From: JACCTU01 sp963848525 | Lineage (GTDB): Bacteria; Actinomycetota; Thermoleophilia; Gaiellales; Gaiellaceae | Reading direction: 5' to 3' | DNA length: 64,000 nucleotides | NCBI GenBank assembly: GCA_963848525.1 | Contig: CAWKDZ010000001.1 | Coordinates: 434,001 to 498,000 of the forward strand | Shown: positions 45,970 through 54,047 of the stretch, piece by piece | Numbering within the stretch: the first letter of the stretch is position 1 | How the letters are laid out: each line of letters opens with the position of its first letter | The notes under the pieces: generated by a model | What the model was told of the DNA's origin: nothing | Seen by the model: the letters and a program-made list of their open reading frames with translations, nothing else | Databases searched by the model: none | Position numbers and translations under genes: made by a program

Positions 45970-47579
45970 CTGATGTTCTCCAGTGCGTTCGTACGCCAGA
46001 AGGCGAGCGACGAGATCGTCGCGACGATGAAGAAGATGATCATCGCGACGGCGCTCGCGAGCCCGTAGTCCTGGCCCTTGCCCGACGCGAACGCGAGCTT
46101 GTACGTGTAGCTGATCAGGATGTCCGTGTCGCCCGCAGTCGTCTGGTCGCTCGCGGCCGGGCCGCCGCCCGTCAGGAAGTAGATGTTCCCGAAGTTGTTG
46201 AAGTTGAAGGCGAACGACGCGATCATCAGCGGCCCGACGACGATCAGCAGCAGCGGCAGCGTCACGCGCCGGAACACCTGCCACGCCCCGCCGCCGTCGA
46301 CTCGAGCCGCCTCCGTCAGCTCCGCCGGGATCGACTGGAGCGCGCCGAGCGAGATCAGGAAGAAGTACGGGAACGTGAGCCAGATGCTCACGACGACCAC
46401 CGAGACTTTGGCCCAGTTCGAGTCGAAGAGCCACGGCACGTCGAGGTGGAACACGCGGTTGACGACGCCGAAGTCGTCGTTCAGGAGGCCCTGCCAGACG
46501 AGCAGCGAGAGGAAGCCGGGGATCGCGTACGGGAGGATCAGGAGCGAGCGGTACGGGCGCTGGAAGCGCATCGGCTTGTCGAGCGCGAGCGCGAGCGCGA
46601 GGCCGAGCACGAACGAGAGCAGGACGCAGAGGAACGCGAACGCGAACGTCCAGACGAAGACCCGGAGGAAGGGGTCGCGGACGAGCGGGTTGTTGACGAT
46701 CTTCGAGAAGTTCGTGAAGCCGACGTGCGACTTCCAGCCCGGCTCGAGCTCCTCGCCGCTCGCAGCTCGGAACGAGCCCTTGGCGTCGTCCGCGAACACG
46801 ACGCCGTCCGAGATGCGGACGAAGCGGTCGGTCGCCGCGTCGTAGCGGAGCGTCGGCGCGAGCTCGCTGGCAGCGCCGAGCCCCTCGGGGCGGATCGCGG
46901 CCGAGCCTTCGGTCGGCACGGTGTACGCGGTCAGCTCGCGGTCGAGCGTGACGAGCTCCGGGCCGGTCACGATCGTGTACCCCTCGGCCCCGGAGATCCC
47001 GAGCGCGTCGGTCTGGATCGAGTCGCGCTCGACCGGAGTGAGCTCTTCTCGCGTGCCCACGAACGCCTCGCCGGTCTCCTCGTCGACCAGCAGCAGGACG
47101 AGGTTCCCGTCGGCGTCCCGCGCCGGCGCCATCAGGTACGACTTGCCGTTCTCGGGCGGCGCGAGCGAGTTGAGCTGGATCCCCTCGATCGCTTCCTCTT
47201 TCAGGAGGATGTGGCCGGTCGAGTAGTTCGTGAACGCGACGTTGACCGTGTAGACGATCGGGATCACCTGGAACGCCAGCATCAGCAGCGTCCCGGGGAT
47301 CAAGAACTTCAGCGGCAGCGACCACCGGCGCCGCGAGACGTAGACGACGTCGAGCGCGATCGTGGTCAGCGCAAGTACGCCTGCCGCCGGCCAACGCTTC
47401 TCGTCGACGAGGATGATCGCGGCCCAGACCGCGATCGCGTTCATCAGTCCGAGCAGGAGGATCTTGAGCGCCAGGCCGACCGGGCCCGAGAACCATGCGA
47501 CCGCGCGTGAGGGGAGCGACAGCGCCGACTGCGCGAGCGAGGCGCGCGGTGGCTCTGCTCCGGCTGCGGTCGTGGTCAC
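45966..47579 (-). CDS. malF: maltodextrin ABC transporter permease MalF
   Basis: 537 aa from GTG 47579, AGGAGG nine bases upstream. Helices at about 35-100 precede a large extracytoplasmic insert (about 118-300, with VDEETGEAFVGTREELTP), the P2-like domain of MalF that touches the binding protein. Then KIVNNPLVRDPFLRVFVWTFAFAFLCVLLSFVLGLALALALDKP and the EAA loop ELTEAARVDGGGAWQVFRRVTLPLL, ending YGLASAVAMIIFFIVATISSLAFW. The MalF length (over 500) supports maltodextrin rather than a generic sugar. Confidence 0.94.
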   Translation of the reverse strand: MTTTAAGAEPPRASLAQSALSLPSRAVAWFSGPVGLALKILLLGLMNAIAVWAAIILVDEKRWPAAGVLALTTIALDVVYVSRRRWSLPLKFLIPGTLLMLAFQVIPIVYTVNVAFTNYSTGHILLKEEAIEGIQLNSLAPPENGKSYLMAPARDADGNLVLLLVDEETGEAFVGTREELTPVERDSIQTDALGISGAEGYTIVTGPELVTLDRELTAYTVPTEGSAAIRPEGLGAASELAPTLRYDAATDRFVRISDGVVFADDAKGSFRAASGEELEPGWKSHVGFTNFSKIVNNPLVRDPFLRVFVWTFAFAFLCVLLSFVLGLALALALDKPMRFQRPYRSLLILPYAIPGFLSLLVWQGLLNDDFGVVNRVFHLDVPWLFDSNWAKVSVVVVSIWLTFPYFFLISLGALQSIPAELTEAARVDGGGAWQVFRRVTLPLLLIVVGPLMIASFAFNFNNFGNIYFLTGGGPAASDQTTAGDTDILISYTYKLAFASGKGQDYGLASAVAMIIFFIVATISSLAFWRTNALENIR

Positions 47580-47603
47580 CCTTAGTCCCTCCTAGAGAGG
47601 TGA

Positions 47604-47640
47604 CAGGGCGGGCACGCGGCCGAGCCGCGCGCCCGCCCTG
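47604..47640 (-). promoter_or_regulatory. malE-malF intergenic hairpin
   Basis: CAGGGCGGGC-a-CGCGGC-cga-GCCGCG-c-GCCCGCCCTG: 16 paired bases with one A/C mismatch, between malE and malF. No T run. Such hairpins in binding-protein/permease gaps usually protect the upstream malE mRNA or partly terminate, raising MalE over MalFG. Confidence 0.65.
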
Positions 47641-47655
47641 CGCTGTCCAGCGGGA

Positions 47656-48900
47656 TTAGCCGATCTTGTTCCTGATGTTGCGCGCAGCGGTCGTGAACGT
47701 CGGGCGAGCATTCGTCGCCGTGCCGTTCGTCGACTTGAGCCACGCCCCACCGAGCTCTTCCCAGACGCTCGACATCTGCGGGATGTTCGGCATCGGTACG
47801 CCACCGGTTCCGGCCGCCCCGAACTGGGACAGCACGGCGTCGCGGACCTGCCGCCCGGCCACGGTGTTCGCCGGGTAGCGGCCGTTCGCAGCCGCGAGTG
47901 CGCGCTGCGACGCCGGCAGCATGATGTAGCTGGCGACGAGATCCTTCGCCAGCGTGCCGACGCCGTGCGTGTTCGCGTAGCGCGTGACCATGAAGCCCTG
48001 CACGCCGAGGAACGGCACCGAGCGGAACTTCAGCCGCGGCACCTGCACGACCCGGAAGCGCAGACCGCTCTGCCTGAGCGTGTCGGCCTCCCACGGGCCC
48101 GTTACCCAGAAGGCTGCCTGCCCCTTGAGGAAGGCGTTCTTCGCGGTGTCGTAGTTGACCTTCGAGTTGATCAGCCCGAGGCGATCCCAACGGTCGATCA
48201 TGGGCGCGTTCCGCAGAAACACCGGGTTCGCGACGCCGACCTGGCTCGGGTTGAGGTTGCCGGCCTTGTTCTTGCCGAAGACGTAGCCACCGAGCCCGGA
48301 GAAGAACGGGTACATGTGGTACGCGTCACCCGCCGGCGCCTGCGGCACCGCGATCGCGAGGTTGTCCGGGCTGCGCCTCTTGAACGCGAGCGCCGACCGC
48401 TCGAGGGCCGCCCACGTCCTGGGCACCGCCGCCAGGCGCGTGTTCACGACGAGTCCGACGTTCTCGAGCGCGACCGGGGCGCCGTAGAGGCGCTTGACCG
48501 CTCGGCCGTACGAGAACGCGTCGAGCGCGTACTTCGGGAACTGATTGACGGTGGCACGCCTGGGTGAGATCGGCAGCACGAGGCCGTCGGCCGCGAGCTG
48601 TCCCGTCCAGTCGTGCGCGCCAATGATGACGTCCGGCGCGGTCGCCGGCTGCACGGTCTTGAGCTGATCGCGGATGTCGCCGAAGTTCTTCTCGACGACC
48701 TCGATCGTGACGCCACGGCGGGCGCCCCAGGCCTTGGCGATCTGCTCGATGTCGGCGCGGCGGTCCTTGTCCGTCCAGATGCGAATCGTGCCTGCCGCCG
48801 CCGATGTTCCATCGACCGCCCCCGACGCGGGAACGGCCGTGGCGACCATGGCGAGCATCACGACGACGACCAGCGCGCCGAACGCGGTTCTCCTACTCAT
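47656..48900 (-). CDS. malE: maltodextrin ABC transporter substrate-binding protein MalE
   Basis: 414 aa from ATG 48900, ribosome site GGAGGAGG. Signal peptide (TAFGALVVVVMLAMVATAVPASGA) without a clear lipobox. Cluster B/MalE features: IRIWTDKDRRADIEQIAKAWGARRGVTIEVVEKNFGDIRDQLKTVQPATAPDVIIGAHDWTGQLAADGLVLPI, NFGDI.., VYGAPVALENVGLVVNTRL, KGQAAFWVTGPWEAD, FLGVQGFMV. The C-terminal segment GGVPMPNIPQMSSVWE matches MalE proteins closely. First gene of the operon, divergent from lacI. Confidence 0.94.
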   Translation of the reverse strand: MSRRTAFGALVVVVMLAMVATAVPASGAVDGTSAAAGTIRIWTDKDRRADIEQIAKAWGARRGVTIEVVEKNFGDIRDQLKTVQPATAPDVIIGAHDWTGQLAADGLVLPISPRRATVNQFPKYALDAFSYGRAVKRLYGAPVALENVGLVVNTRLAAVPRTWAALERSALAFKRRSPDNLAIAVPQAPAGDAYHMYPFFSGLGGYVFGKNKAGNLNPSQVGVANPVFLRNAPMIDRWDRLGLINSKVNYDTAKNAFLKGQAAFWVTGPWEADTLRQSGLRFRVVQVPRLKFRSVPFLGVQGFMVTRYANTHGVGTLAKDLVASYIMLPASQRALAAANGRYPANTVAGRQVRDAVLSQFGAAGTGGVPMPNIPQMSSVWEELGGAWLKSTNGTATNARPTFTTAARNIRNKIG

Positions 48901-48940
48901 GTATTGCCTCCTCCAGATGTCGAATCCGACTGCTGCGTGT

Positions 48941-48954
48941 GGAACACTGTTTCA
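48941..48954. promoter_or_regulatory. LacI-family operator, malE side
   Basis: GGAACACTGTTTCA, an imperfect palindrome (complement TGAAACAGTGTTCC), lying just downstream of the malE -10 box and upstream of its ribosome site. Its mate before lacI reads TGAAACACGTTCC. The TGAAAC..GTTCC half-sites are typical of LacI/MalR-like regulators. Confidence 0.6.
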
Positions 48955-48975
48955 CTCCGCTGAGACAGCGGGACG

Positions 48976-49005
48976 ACACTACGCGATCGAGAGGCCTCAA
49001 GTCAA
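48976..49005 (-). promoter_or_regulatory. malE operon promoter
   Basis: Minus-strand TTGACT (49005-49000) and TAGTGT (48981-48976) with 18 bases between: a good -35 and a fair -10. The operator at 48941-48954 lies about 22 bases downstream, where bound repressor would block early transcription. Confidence 0.6.
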
Positions 49006-49032
49006 GAGGTCCGGCCGCCTCAAATGGGCTAT

Positions 49033-49061
49033 TTGCAAGGAGGACCGAACCGTCATACAAT
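49033..49061 (+). promoter_or_regulatory. lacI promoter
   Basis: TTGCAA-17-TACAAT, close to the housekeeping sigma consensus with the ideal spacer, 36 bases before the lacI start. The operator at 49073-49085 follows at once, implying autoregulation. Confidence 0.7.
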
Positions 49062-49072
49062 CGACGCCCCGA

Positions 49073-49085
49073 TGAAACACGTTCC
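49073..49085. promoter_or_regulatory. LacI-family operator, lacI side
   Basis: TGAAACACGTTCC, same half-sites as 48941-48954 with a one-base shorter centre, between the lacI promoter and its ribosome site (CAGGAGAG). Confidence 0.6.
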
Positions 49086-49096
49086 AGGAGAGCCGC

Positions 49097-50365
49097 GTGT
49101 CCTCGCTGCGTGACGTCGCCCAGCGCGCAGGCGTCAGCCTCGCCACGGCCTCACGGGTCGCGAGCGGCGCCGACGCCGTCCGTCCGGAGACCCGCGAGCG
49201 GGTCGAGGAGGCGATGCGCGACCTGCTCTACGTGCCGCCCGGCCGGAAGCCGGCCACCGGCGCGATCGGGCTGCTCGTCCCCGAGCTGACGAACCCGATC
49301 TTCCCTTCGCTCGCCCAGGCGATGGAGGCGAGGGCAACCGAGGCGGGGCTCGCGACGATCCTCTGCAACACCACGGCCGCTGCCTTCCGGGAGGCGGACT
49401 ACGTGCACATGCTCCTCGACCGGCGCGTCGACGGAATGATCTTCATCTCCTGCGAGATGACGCACCTCGCCGGCGAGCACGATCACTACGCGCGACTCGT
49501 CGCGGACGGCGCGCGGCTCGTGTTCGTCAACGGCGCGCTCGAGGCGCTCGACGTTCCCTCCGTCTCCGTCGACGAGCGGCACGCCGGCTACCTCGCCACC
49601 CGGCACCTGATCGCACTCGGGCACCGCCGGATCGGCTTCGTGGCGGGCCCCGCCGACTACCTCCCGACACGCGAGAAGGCCGCGGGGCGCGAGGAGGCGC
49701 TGCGCCAGGACGGGATCTCGCCCGACGGGCTCGTCTCGCACGGCGACTTCACGCACGACGGCGGCCGCTGCGCGGCTCGCGAGTTGCTCCAGCGCGCGGA
49801 CCGGCCGACCGGCGTGATCTGCTCGAGCGACGTGATCGCGATCGGCGTGATCAGGGAGGCGCGCGAGCTCGGGCTGCGCGTGCCAGACGACCTCTCGGTC
49901 GTGGGCTTCGACGGGATCGAGGCCGCGGCCTGGGTCGATCCGCCGCTGACGACGATCGAGCAGCCGATCGACGAGATCGCGTCGACCGCCGTGGAGCAGC
50001 TCCAGACGGTGATCGCCGAGCCCGGGCGCTCGCTGCCGCGCGTGCTGTACCAGCCGCGGCTGCGGCCGGGCGGCTCGACGGCTCCCCGCCGTCCGCGTAG
50101 CACTCGCTTATACCTTCCGGTATCATACGCGCCGGTATGCCCAGGTCGCGCAGCGGCGCTCCCAACCCGTTCCGCTACGGCGCTCTCGCTTTCGACGAGG
50201 CGTTCACCGACCGCGAAGCCGAGCTGCGAGAGCTCAAGTCGGACATCCTCAACGGCCAGGACGTCGTCGTTTTCGCGCCGCGCCGGTACGGCAAGTCGTC
50301 GCTCGTGCTCCGCGCAGTGCAGGAGCTCGCCCGCCGCGGCGTACTCACCGCTCAGGTCGACCTGA
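49097..50365 (+). CDS. LacI-family regulator of the maltodextrin operon (3' end probably shifted)
   Basis: From GTG 49097. HTH and hinge: SSLRDVAQRAGVSLATASRVASGADAVRPETRERVEEAMRDLLYVP. Sugar-binding core: IGLLVPELTNPIFPSLAQAMEARATEAGLATILCNT, VSVDERHAGYLATRHLIALGHRRIGFVAGP, PTGVICSSDVIAIGVIREARELGLRVPDDLSVVGFDGIEAAAWVDPPLTTIEQP. A typical member ends at about 335 aa just after the YQPRLRPGGSTAP here, but the literal frame continues 90 residues into the next gene, ending at 50365. One extra C in the CCCC near 50086 would give GSTAPPPSA and a TAG at 50098-50100. The divergent position and paired operators make it the likely repressor of malE-malG. Confidence 0.9.
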   Translation: MSSLRDVAQRAGVSLATASRVASGADAVRPETRERVEEAMRDLLYVPPGRKPATGAIGLLVPELTNPIFPSLAQAMEARATEAGLATILCNTTAAAFREADYVHMLLDRRVDGMIFISCEMTHLAGEHDHYARLVADGARLVFVNGALEALDVPSVSVDERHAGYLATRHLIALGHRRIGFVAGPADYLPTREKAAGREEALRQDGISPDGLVSHGDFTHDGGRCAARELLQRADRPTGVICSSDVIAIGVIREARELGLRVPDDLSVVGFDGIEAAAWVDPPLTTIEQPIDEIASTAVEQLQTVIAEPGRSLPRVLYQPRLRPGGSTAPRRPRSTRLYLPVSYAPVCPGRAAALPTRSATALSLSTRRSPTAKPSCESSSRTSSTARTSSFSRRAGTASRRSCSAQCRSSPAAAYSPLRST

Positions 50366-51318
50366 TGACGGCACCGACGAAGGAGAAGCTCGCGGAGAAG
50401 CTCGCGTCGGAGATCCATCGCGGCATCGCCTCGCGGCTCTATCGAGCCCGGGAGCGGGCGATCGGCGTCTTCCGCGGGCTGCGGATCACGCCGACGGTGA
50501 CGATCGACCCCGACGACACGTCCGTCTCGTTCGGGTTCGAGCCGGGGCGCGCGCCCGCCGACGTCGACGCGACGCTCGAGCGCCTGCTGGCGCTCCCCGG
50601 CGAGCTCGGCCGCGAGCGCGAGCGGCGCGTCGCGCTCGTGCTCGACGAGTTCCAGGAGATCGTCGACCTCGACCCCGAGCTGCCGAAGCTGATGCGCGCC
50701 GTGTTCCAGGCGCAACCCGAGGTCGCTCACGTCTACCTGGGGAGCAAGCGCCACCTGCTGCGCGCGATCTTCAACGACGAGAACGAGCCGTTCTGGCGCA
50801 GCGCGAAGCAGCTCGAGCTCGGCGTGATCCGGCCCGACCTGTTCGCGCCGTTCATTGCCGAGCGCTTCCGCGCCACCGGCAAGCGCATCGACGACGACGC
50901 CGTCGCCGCCGTCCTGGACGAGACGGCCGGGCACCCCTATGCGACGCAGGAGCTCTGCTACTTCGCCTGGGAGGCCACCGACCGCGGCGAGACCGCGACG
51001 CCGCTGCACGTGCGCGTCGGGCTCGCCGGCGTCTTGCGGTCCGAGAACGCGCACTTCTCCCTGCTCTGGGACGGCGCGTCGGCGGGGCAGCGGCTCGTGC
51101 TCGCGGCGCTCGCGACCGAGCCCGGCCGGCCGTACAGCGAGGAGTACCGCAGGCGGCACCGCCTCCCGCCCGCGACGAACGTCCAGAAGGCGCTGGCCGC
51201 GCTCGTTCGGCGCGAGCTCGTCGGCAAGGACGCCGACGGGACCTACCGGATCGTCGAGCCGTTCCTCGCGGAGTGGGTCGTCCGGAACCGCGAGCCGGCG
51301 CACGAGCCGAGCGGCTGA
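50137..51318 (+). CDS. P-loop ATPase of the archaeal-ATPase-like (STAND/AAA) type
   Basis: 393 aa from ATG 50137. NPFRYGALAFDEAFTDREAELRELKSDILNGQDVVVFAPRRYGKSSLV: the opening and Walker A (Lys53) of the ATPase_2/COG1672 group; Walker B is RVALVLDEFQEIVD; the sensor-like VYLGSKRHLLRAIFND follows; a C-terminal winged-helix (VQKALAALVRRELVGKDADGTYRIVEPFLAEWV) ends it. Such ATPases are scattered among bacteria and archaea, often mobile, and have no settled function. A palindromic TATACCTTCCGGTATCATAC sits just upstream and contains a TATCAT -10-like box. Not part of the sugar operon. Confidence 0.82.
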   Translation: MPRSRSGAPNPFRYGALAFDEAFTDREAELRELKSDILNGQDVVVFAPRRYGKSSLVLRAVQELARRGVLTAQVDLMTAPTKEKLAEKLASEIHRGIASRLYRARERAIGVFRGLRITPTVTIDPDDTSVSFGFEPGRAPADVDATLERLLALPGELGRERERRVALVLDEFQEIVDLDPELPKLMRAVFQAQPEVAHVYLGSKRHLLRAIFNDENEPFWRSAKQLELGVIRPDLFAPFIAERFRATGKRIDDDAVAAVLDETAGHPYATQELCYFAWEATDRGETATPLHVRVGLAGVLRSENAHFSLLWDGASAGQRLVLAALATEPGRPYSEEYRRRHRLPPATNVQKALAALVRRELVGKDADGTYRIVEPFLAEWVVRNREPAHEPSG

Positions 51319-51353
51319 GCCTGTGCAGGAATCGTCACAAACTCGTCACGACT

Positions 51354-51390
51354 AGTGCCAGACACAGTGCCAGACACAGTGCCAGGCACT
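51354..51390. repeat. AGTGCCAGACAC short tandem repeat
   Basis: Three successive 12-base units, AGTGCCAGACAC twice then AGTGCCAGGCACT (the last a palindrome AGTGCC-A-GGCACT), between the ATPase and the convergent HAD gene. Its right end overlaps the HAD stop. Confidence 0.75.
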
Positions 51391-52000
51391 ACGGCCCGGC
51401 ACGGCCGTCGAGGGCGGCGCCAAGCTGGACGAAGTCCTCGAAGGGCTCGTACTCGACGCCGCGCTCGTCGAGGTACTCCGCGAGCCCGTCACGCGCGAAG
51501 ACGCGGTCGGCGGCGAGCGCCGCGCAGCGGTCGGAGTAGCCGTCGCCGACGAAGACCACGGGCCGCTCGCCCGGGAGCCCGCCACGCTTGCAGGCCTCGC
51601 TGCAGTGCTCGCAGATCGTCTCGTCGCGCCAGCGCACGCGCCACCCGTCGGGCCGGGCGTCGACGCCGTTCGCGAGCACGCGCAGGCGCACGCCCTCCCG
51701 CTCGAGCACGGGCTCGATCGTCTCGACGAAGCTGCTGGAAAGGACGAGCGGATCGTGCGAGCGCGCGAACTCGCGGAACCCGGCACGCACGCGGACGTGC
51801 TCGAGCAACCACGCGAGCACCTCGTCGAAGGGCGCACGCACGCTCGAGAACTCGAGCTCGATCACCTCCCGCAGCGTCATCGATGCGCCAAGCGCGCCCT
51901 CGGCCCGCGCGAAGATCTCCCGGTCCCCGAACTCCTCGAGCACCATCCAGAGCGAGTCCCGCTCGGTGACGGTGCCGTCCCAGTCCAGGACGACGGTGCG
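51389..52000 (-). CDS. HAD-superfamily phosphatase (MtnX/phosphoserine phosphatase-like; start unresolved)
   Basis: The HAD motif I is RTVVLDWDGTVTERDSLW at the very 5' end; motif II is in DPLVLSSSFVETIEPVLER, CEHCSEACKRGGLPGERPVVFVGDGYSDRCAALAADRVFARDGLAEYL holds motifs III-IV. Two CxxC-type pairs lie in the cap. Motif I would be lost from the first ATG (51946); no ATG, GTG or TTG precedes it in frame before the homogentisate dioxygenase stop, so the true start is unclear. Probably co-transcribed with hmgA. Confidence 0.75.
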   Translation of the reverse strand, partial: RTVVLDWDGTVTERDSLWMVLEEFGDREIFARAEGALGASMTLREVIELEFSSVRAPFDEVLAWLLEHVRVRAGFREFARSHDPLVLSSSFVETIEPVLEREGVRLRVLANGVDARPDGWRVRWRDETICEHCSEACKRGGLPGERPVVFVGDGYSDRCAALAADRVFARDGLAEYLDERGVEYEPFEDFVQLGAALDGRAGP

Positions 52001-52001
52001 C

Positions 52002-53210
52002 TTAGAGATGCGAGGTGACGCCGGCCGGGTTCTCGTCGGCGAGGGCGGGCTGCTCGGGCGACTCGTACCACGAGTACGCGTACTTGCCGTCGTCGAGGTC
52101 CTTCGCCGTCTTCGTCAGCTTCAACGGGTGGAACGTGTCGCACATGACGGCGAGCTCGTGCGTCTCCGCCATCCCGATCGACTTCTCCGCGAGCCCCGGC
52201 TGGGGCCCGTGCGGCAGACCGGAGGGATGCAGGGTGATCGAGCCGATCTCGATCCCCTTCCGCGACGAGAAGTTCCCGTCGACGTAATAGATCATCTCCT
52301 CGCTCTGCAGGTTCGAGTGGTGGTACGGGATCGGGATCGCCATCGGGTCGAAGTCGAGCTTGCGCGGGCAGAACGAGCAGATCACGAAGTTCGGGCCCTG
52401 GAACGTCTGGTGCGAGGGCGGCGGCATGTGGATGCGCCCGGTGATCGGCTCGAAGTCGCGGATGTTGAACGTCCACGGGTAGAGGTACCCGTCCCAGCCG
52501 ACGACGTCGAACGGGTGGTAGTCGACGACGTAGTCCTGGTAGCCGTCGCGCACGCGCACCTTGACGAGGAACTCGCCCTGCTCGCGGATCGTGCGCAGCT
52601 CGGTCGGCGGATGGATGTCCCGGTGGTAGTACGGCGCGTGCTCCATCAGCTGGCCGTAGTTGTTGCGGTAACGCTTCGGGATCTCGATCAGCCCCGGCGT
52701 CTCGAACAGGACGTGGCGCTCGGGGAGCGACTCCGGCACGAACCGGTAGGTCGTGCCGCGCGGGATCACGACGTAGTCGCCCTGCTTGTACGGGAGATCG
52801 CCGAAGGTCGTCTCGAGCGTGCCCGACCCCTCGTGCACGAAGTAGACCTCGTCCCCCTCGCCGTTGCGGAAGAAGTAGTCCATCCGCTCCTCCGGCCGGA
52901 CGAGCGAGATCTCGACGTCGTTGTTCCACATCAGCAGCTTGCGGCCGCTGACCGGGTCGCCCTCGGGCGCGACGTCCCAGGTCGTGAAGTGCCGGTGCGC
53001 GTGCGCGTCGGGCACCCACTCCGAGCGCTCGATCGGCTTGAAGTCGCCGAGCTTCTGGACGCGGCAAGGCGACGTCAGGTGGTAGAGGATCGACTCGTTC
53101 CCCGAGAAGCCCTCGAGGCCCATCACCTCTTCGGTCAGCAGCGAGCCGTTGTCGCGGAACTGCACGTGGCGCTTGCGCGGCACGTCGCCGAGGCGCTGAT
53201 AGAACGGCAC
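52002..53210 (-). CDS. hmgA: homogentisate 1,2-dioxygenase
   Basis: 402 aa from GTG 53210. Ring-opening of homogentisate in tyrosine and phenylalanine degradation. Cupin-type: NEVEIS-like region WNNDVEISLVRPEERMDYFFRNGEGDEVYFVHEGSGTLETTFGDLPYKQGDYVVIPRGTTYRF; YYHRDIHPP, EFLVKVRVRDGYQDYVVDYHPFDVVGWDGYLYPWTFNIRDFEPITGRIHMPPPSHQTFQG; SITLHPSGLPHGPQPGLAE. Slightly shorter than the 430-450 aa eukaryotic type. Next to fahA-like and near hppD, making a tyrosine catabolic set. Confidence 0.93.
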   Translation of the reverse strand: MPFYQRLGDVPRKRHVQFRDNGSLLTEEVMGLEGFSGNESILYHLTSPCRVQKLGDFKPIERSEWVPDAHAHRHFTTWDVAPEGDPVSGRKLLMWNNDVEISLVRPEERMDYFFRNGEGDEVYFVHEGSGTLETTFGDLPYKQGDYVVIPRGTTYRFVPESLPERHVLFETPGLIEIPKRYRNNYGQLMEHAPYYHRDIHPPTELRTIREQGEFLVKVRVRDGYQDYVVDYHPFDVVGWDGYLYPWTFNIRDFEPITGRIHMPPPSHQTFQGPNFVICSFCPRKLDFDPMAIPIPYHHSNLQSEEMIYYVDGNFSSRKGIEIGSITLHPSGLPHGPQPGLAEKSIGMAETHELAVMCDTFHPLKLTKTAKDLDDGKYAYSWYESPEQPALADENPAGVTSHL

Positions 53211-53234
53211 GGCGACAGGATATCCGCGACCCGA

Positions 53235-54047
53235 TCAGGCGACGCGGTTGCGCAGCACGCCGATCCCCTCGACCTCGAGCTCGACGACGTCGCCCCGCTG
53301 GAGCCAGCGGCCGTCGCCGTGCTCGAGGATGCACCCCGTCCCGACCGTGCCGGAGCCGATCACGTCGCCGGCGCCGAGCGTCGTGTTCCGGCACGCCTGC
53401 TCGAGGAGGCGTTCCCACGACCAGTGCATGTCCGCGAGGTTGCCCCGCGAGCGCTCCTCGCCGTTGACGCGCGCGACCATCACCGCCTCCGTCCCGTCGA
53501 GCTCGTCGGGTGTGACGACGATCGGGCCGAGGCTCGTCGCGAAGTCCTTCCCCTTCGCCGGGCCGAGGCCGACCTTCATCTCCAGACGTTGGAGGTCACG
53601 CGCCGACCAGTCGTTCATGATCGTGAAGCCGCCGATCCGGCCGTGCACGCCGATGATCGCGGCGACCTCGAGCTCGTAGTCGAGCTCACGCGTCCCCTCC
53701 GGGTACGGAATCTCCTCCTCAGGCCCGTAGATCACGGCGGGGTTCGAGAAGTAGAAGACCGGCAGCTCGTACCACTCGGCCGGGACCTCGAGCCCGCGCT
53801 GCGCGCGCGCGTTCCGCACGTGCGCCTCGAACGCGTAGAAGTCGCGCACGGACGGTGGGTGAAGCACGGGCGGTCGAAACTCGACCTCGTCGAGCGGGAA
53901 CTCGGCGTGCTCGCGCGCGCTTCCGCCACCGGTGAAGAACGCCTGGAGCGTCTGGGCCGCGAGCTGGACGACGCGGTCGCCGTCGATCCGGCCCGGCCAC
54001 CCGCGCACGAGATGCTTCCCCTTGGGACTGAACATGCAAAGCCTCAT
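53235..54047 (-). CDS. fumarylacetoacetate hydrolase family protein
   Basis: 270 aa from ATG 54047 (ATGA with the cation efflux stop). VRDFYAFEAHVRNARAQRG, PVFYFSNPAVIYGPEEEIPYPEGTRELDYELEVAAIIG (Glu-x-Glu metal ligands), GFTIMNDWSARDLQRLEMKVGLGPAKGKDFATSLGPIVVTPDEL, and LGAGDVIGSGTVGTGCILE: the FAH C-C hydrolase fold. Between hmgA and hppD, so fumarylacetoacetase is the natural assignment; the short-form FAH family also includes other hydrolases. No maleylacetoacetate isomerase gene was seen in the window. Confidence 0.87.
   Translation of the reverse strand: MRLCMFSPKGKHLVRGWPGRIDGDRVVQLAAQTLQAFFTGGGSAREHAEFPLDEVEFRPPVLHPPSVRDFYAFEAHVRNARAQRGLEVPAEWYELPVFYFSNPAVIYGPEEEIPYPEGTRELDYELEVAAIIGVHGRIGGFTIMNDWSARDLQRLEMKVGLGPAKGKDFATSLGPIVVTPDELDGTEAVMVARVNGEERSRGNLADMHWSWERLLEQACRNTTLGAGDVIGSGTVGTGCILEHGDGRWLQRGDVVELEVEGIGVLRNRVA

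Noticed and set aside
50100..50365. A true 90-residue C-terminal extension of the LacI regulator
   Set aside because: The extra residues are Ser/Arg/Thr-rich, lie over the ATPase gene in another frame, and a one-base correction gives the family's normal end.
51354..51390. Attachment site or transposon end
   Set aside because: No integrase or transposase nearby, and the units are simple 12-base tandem copies.
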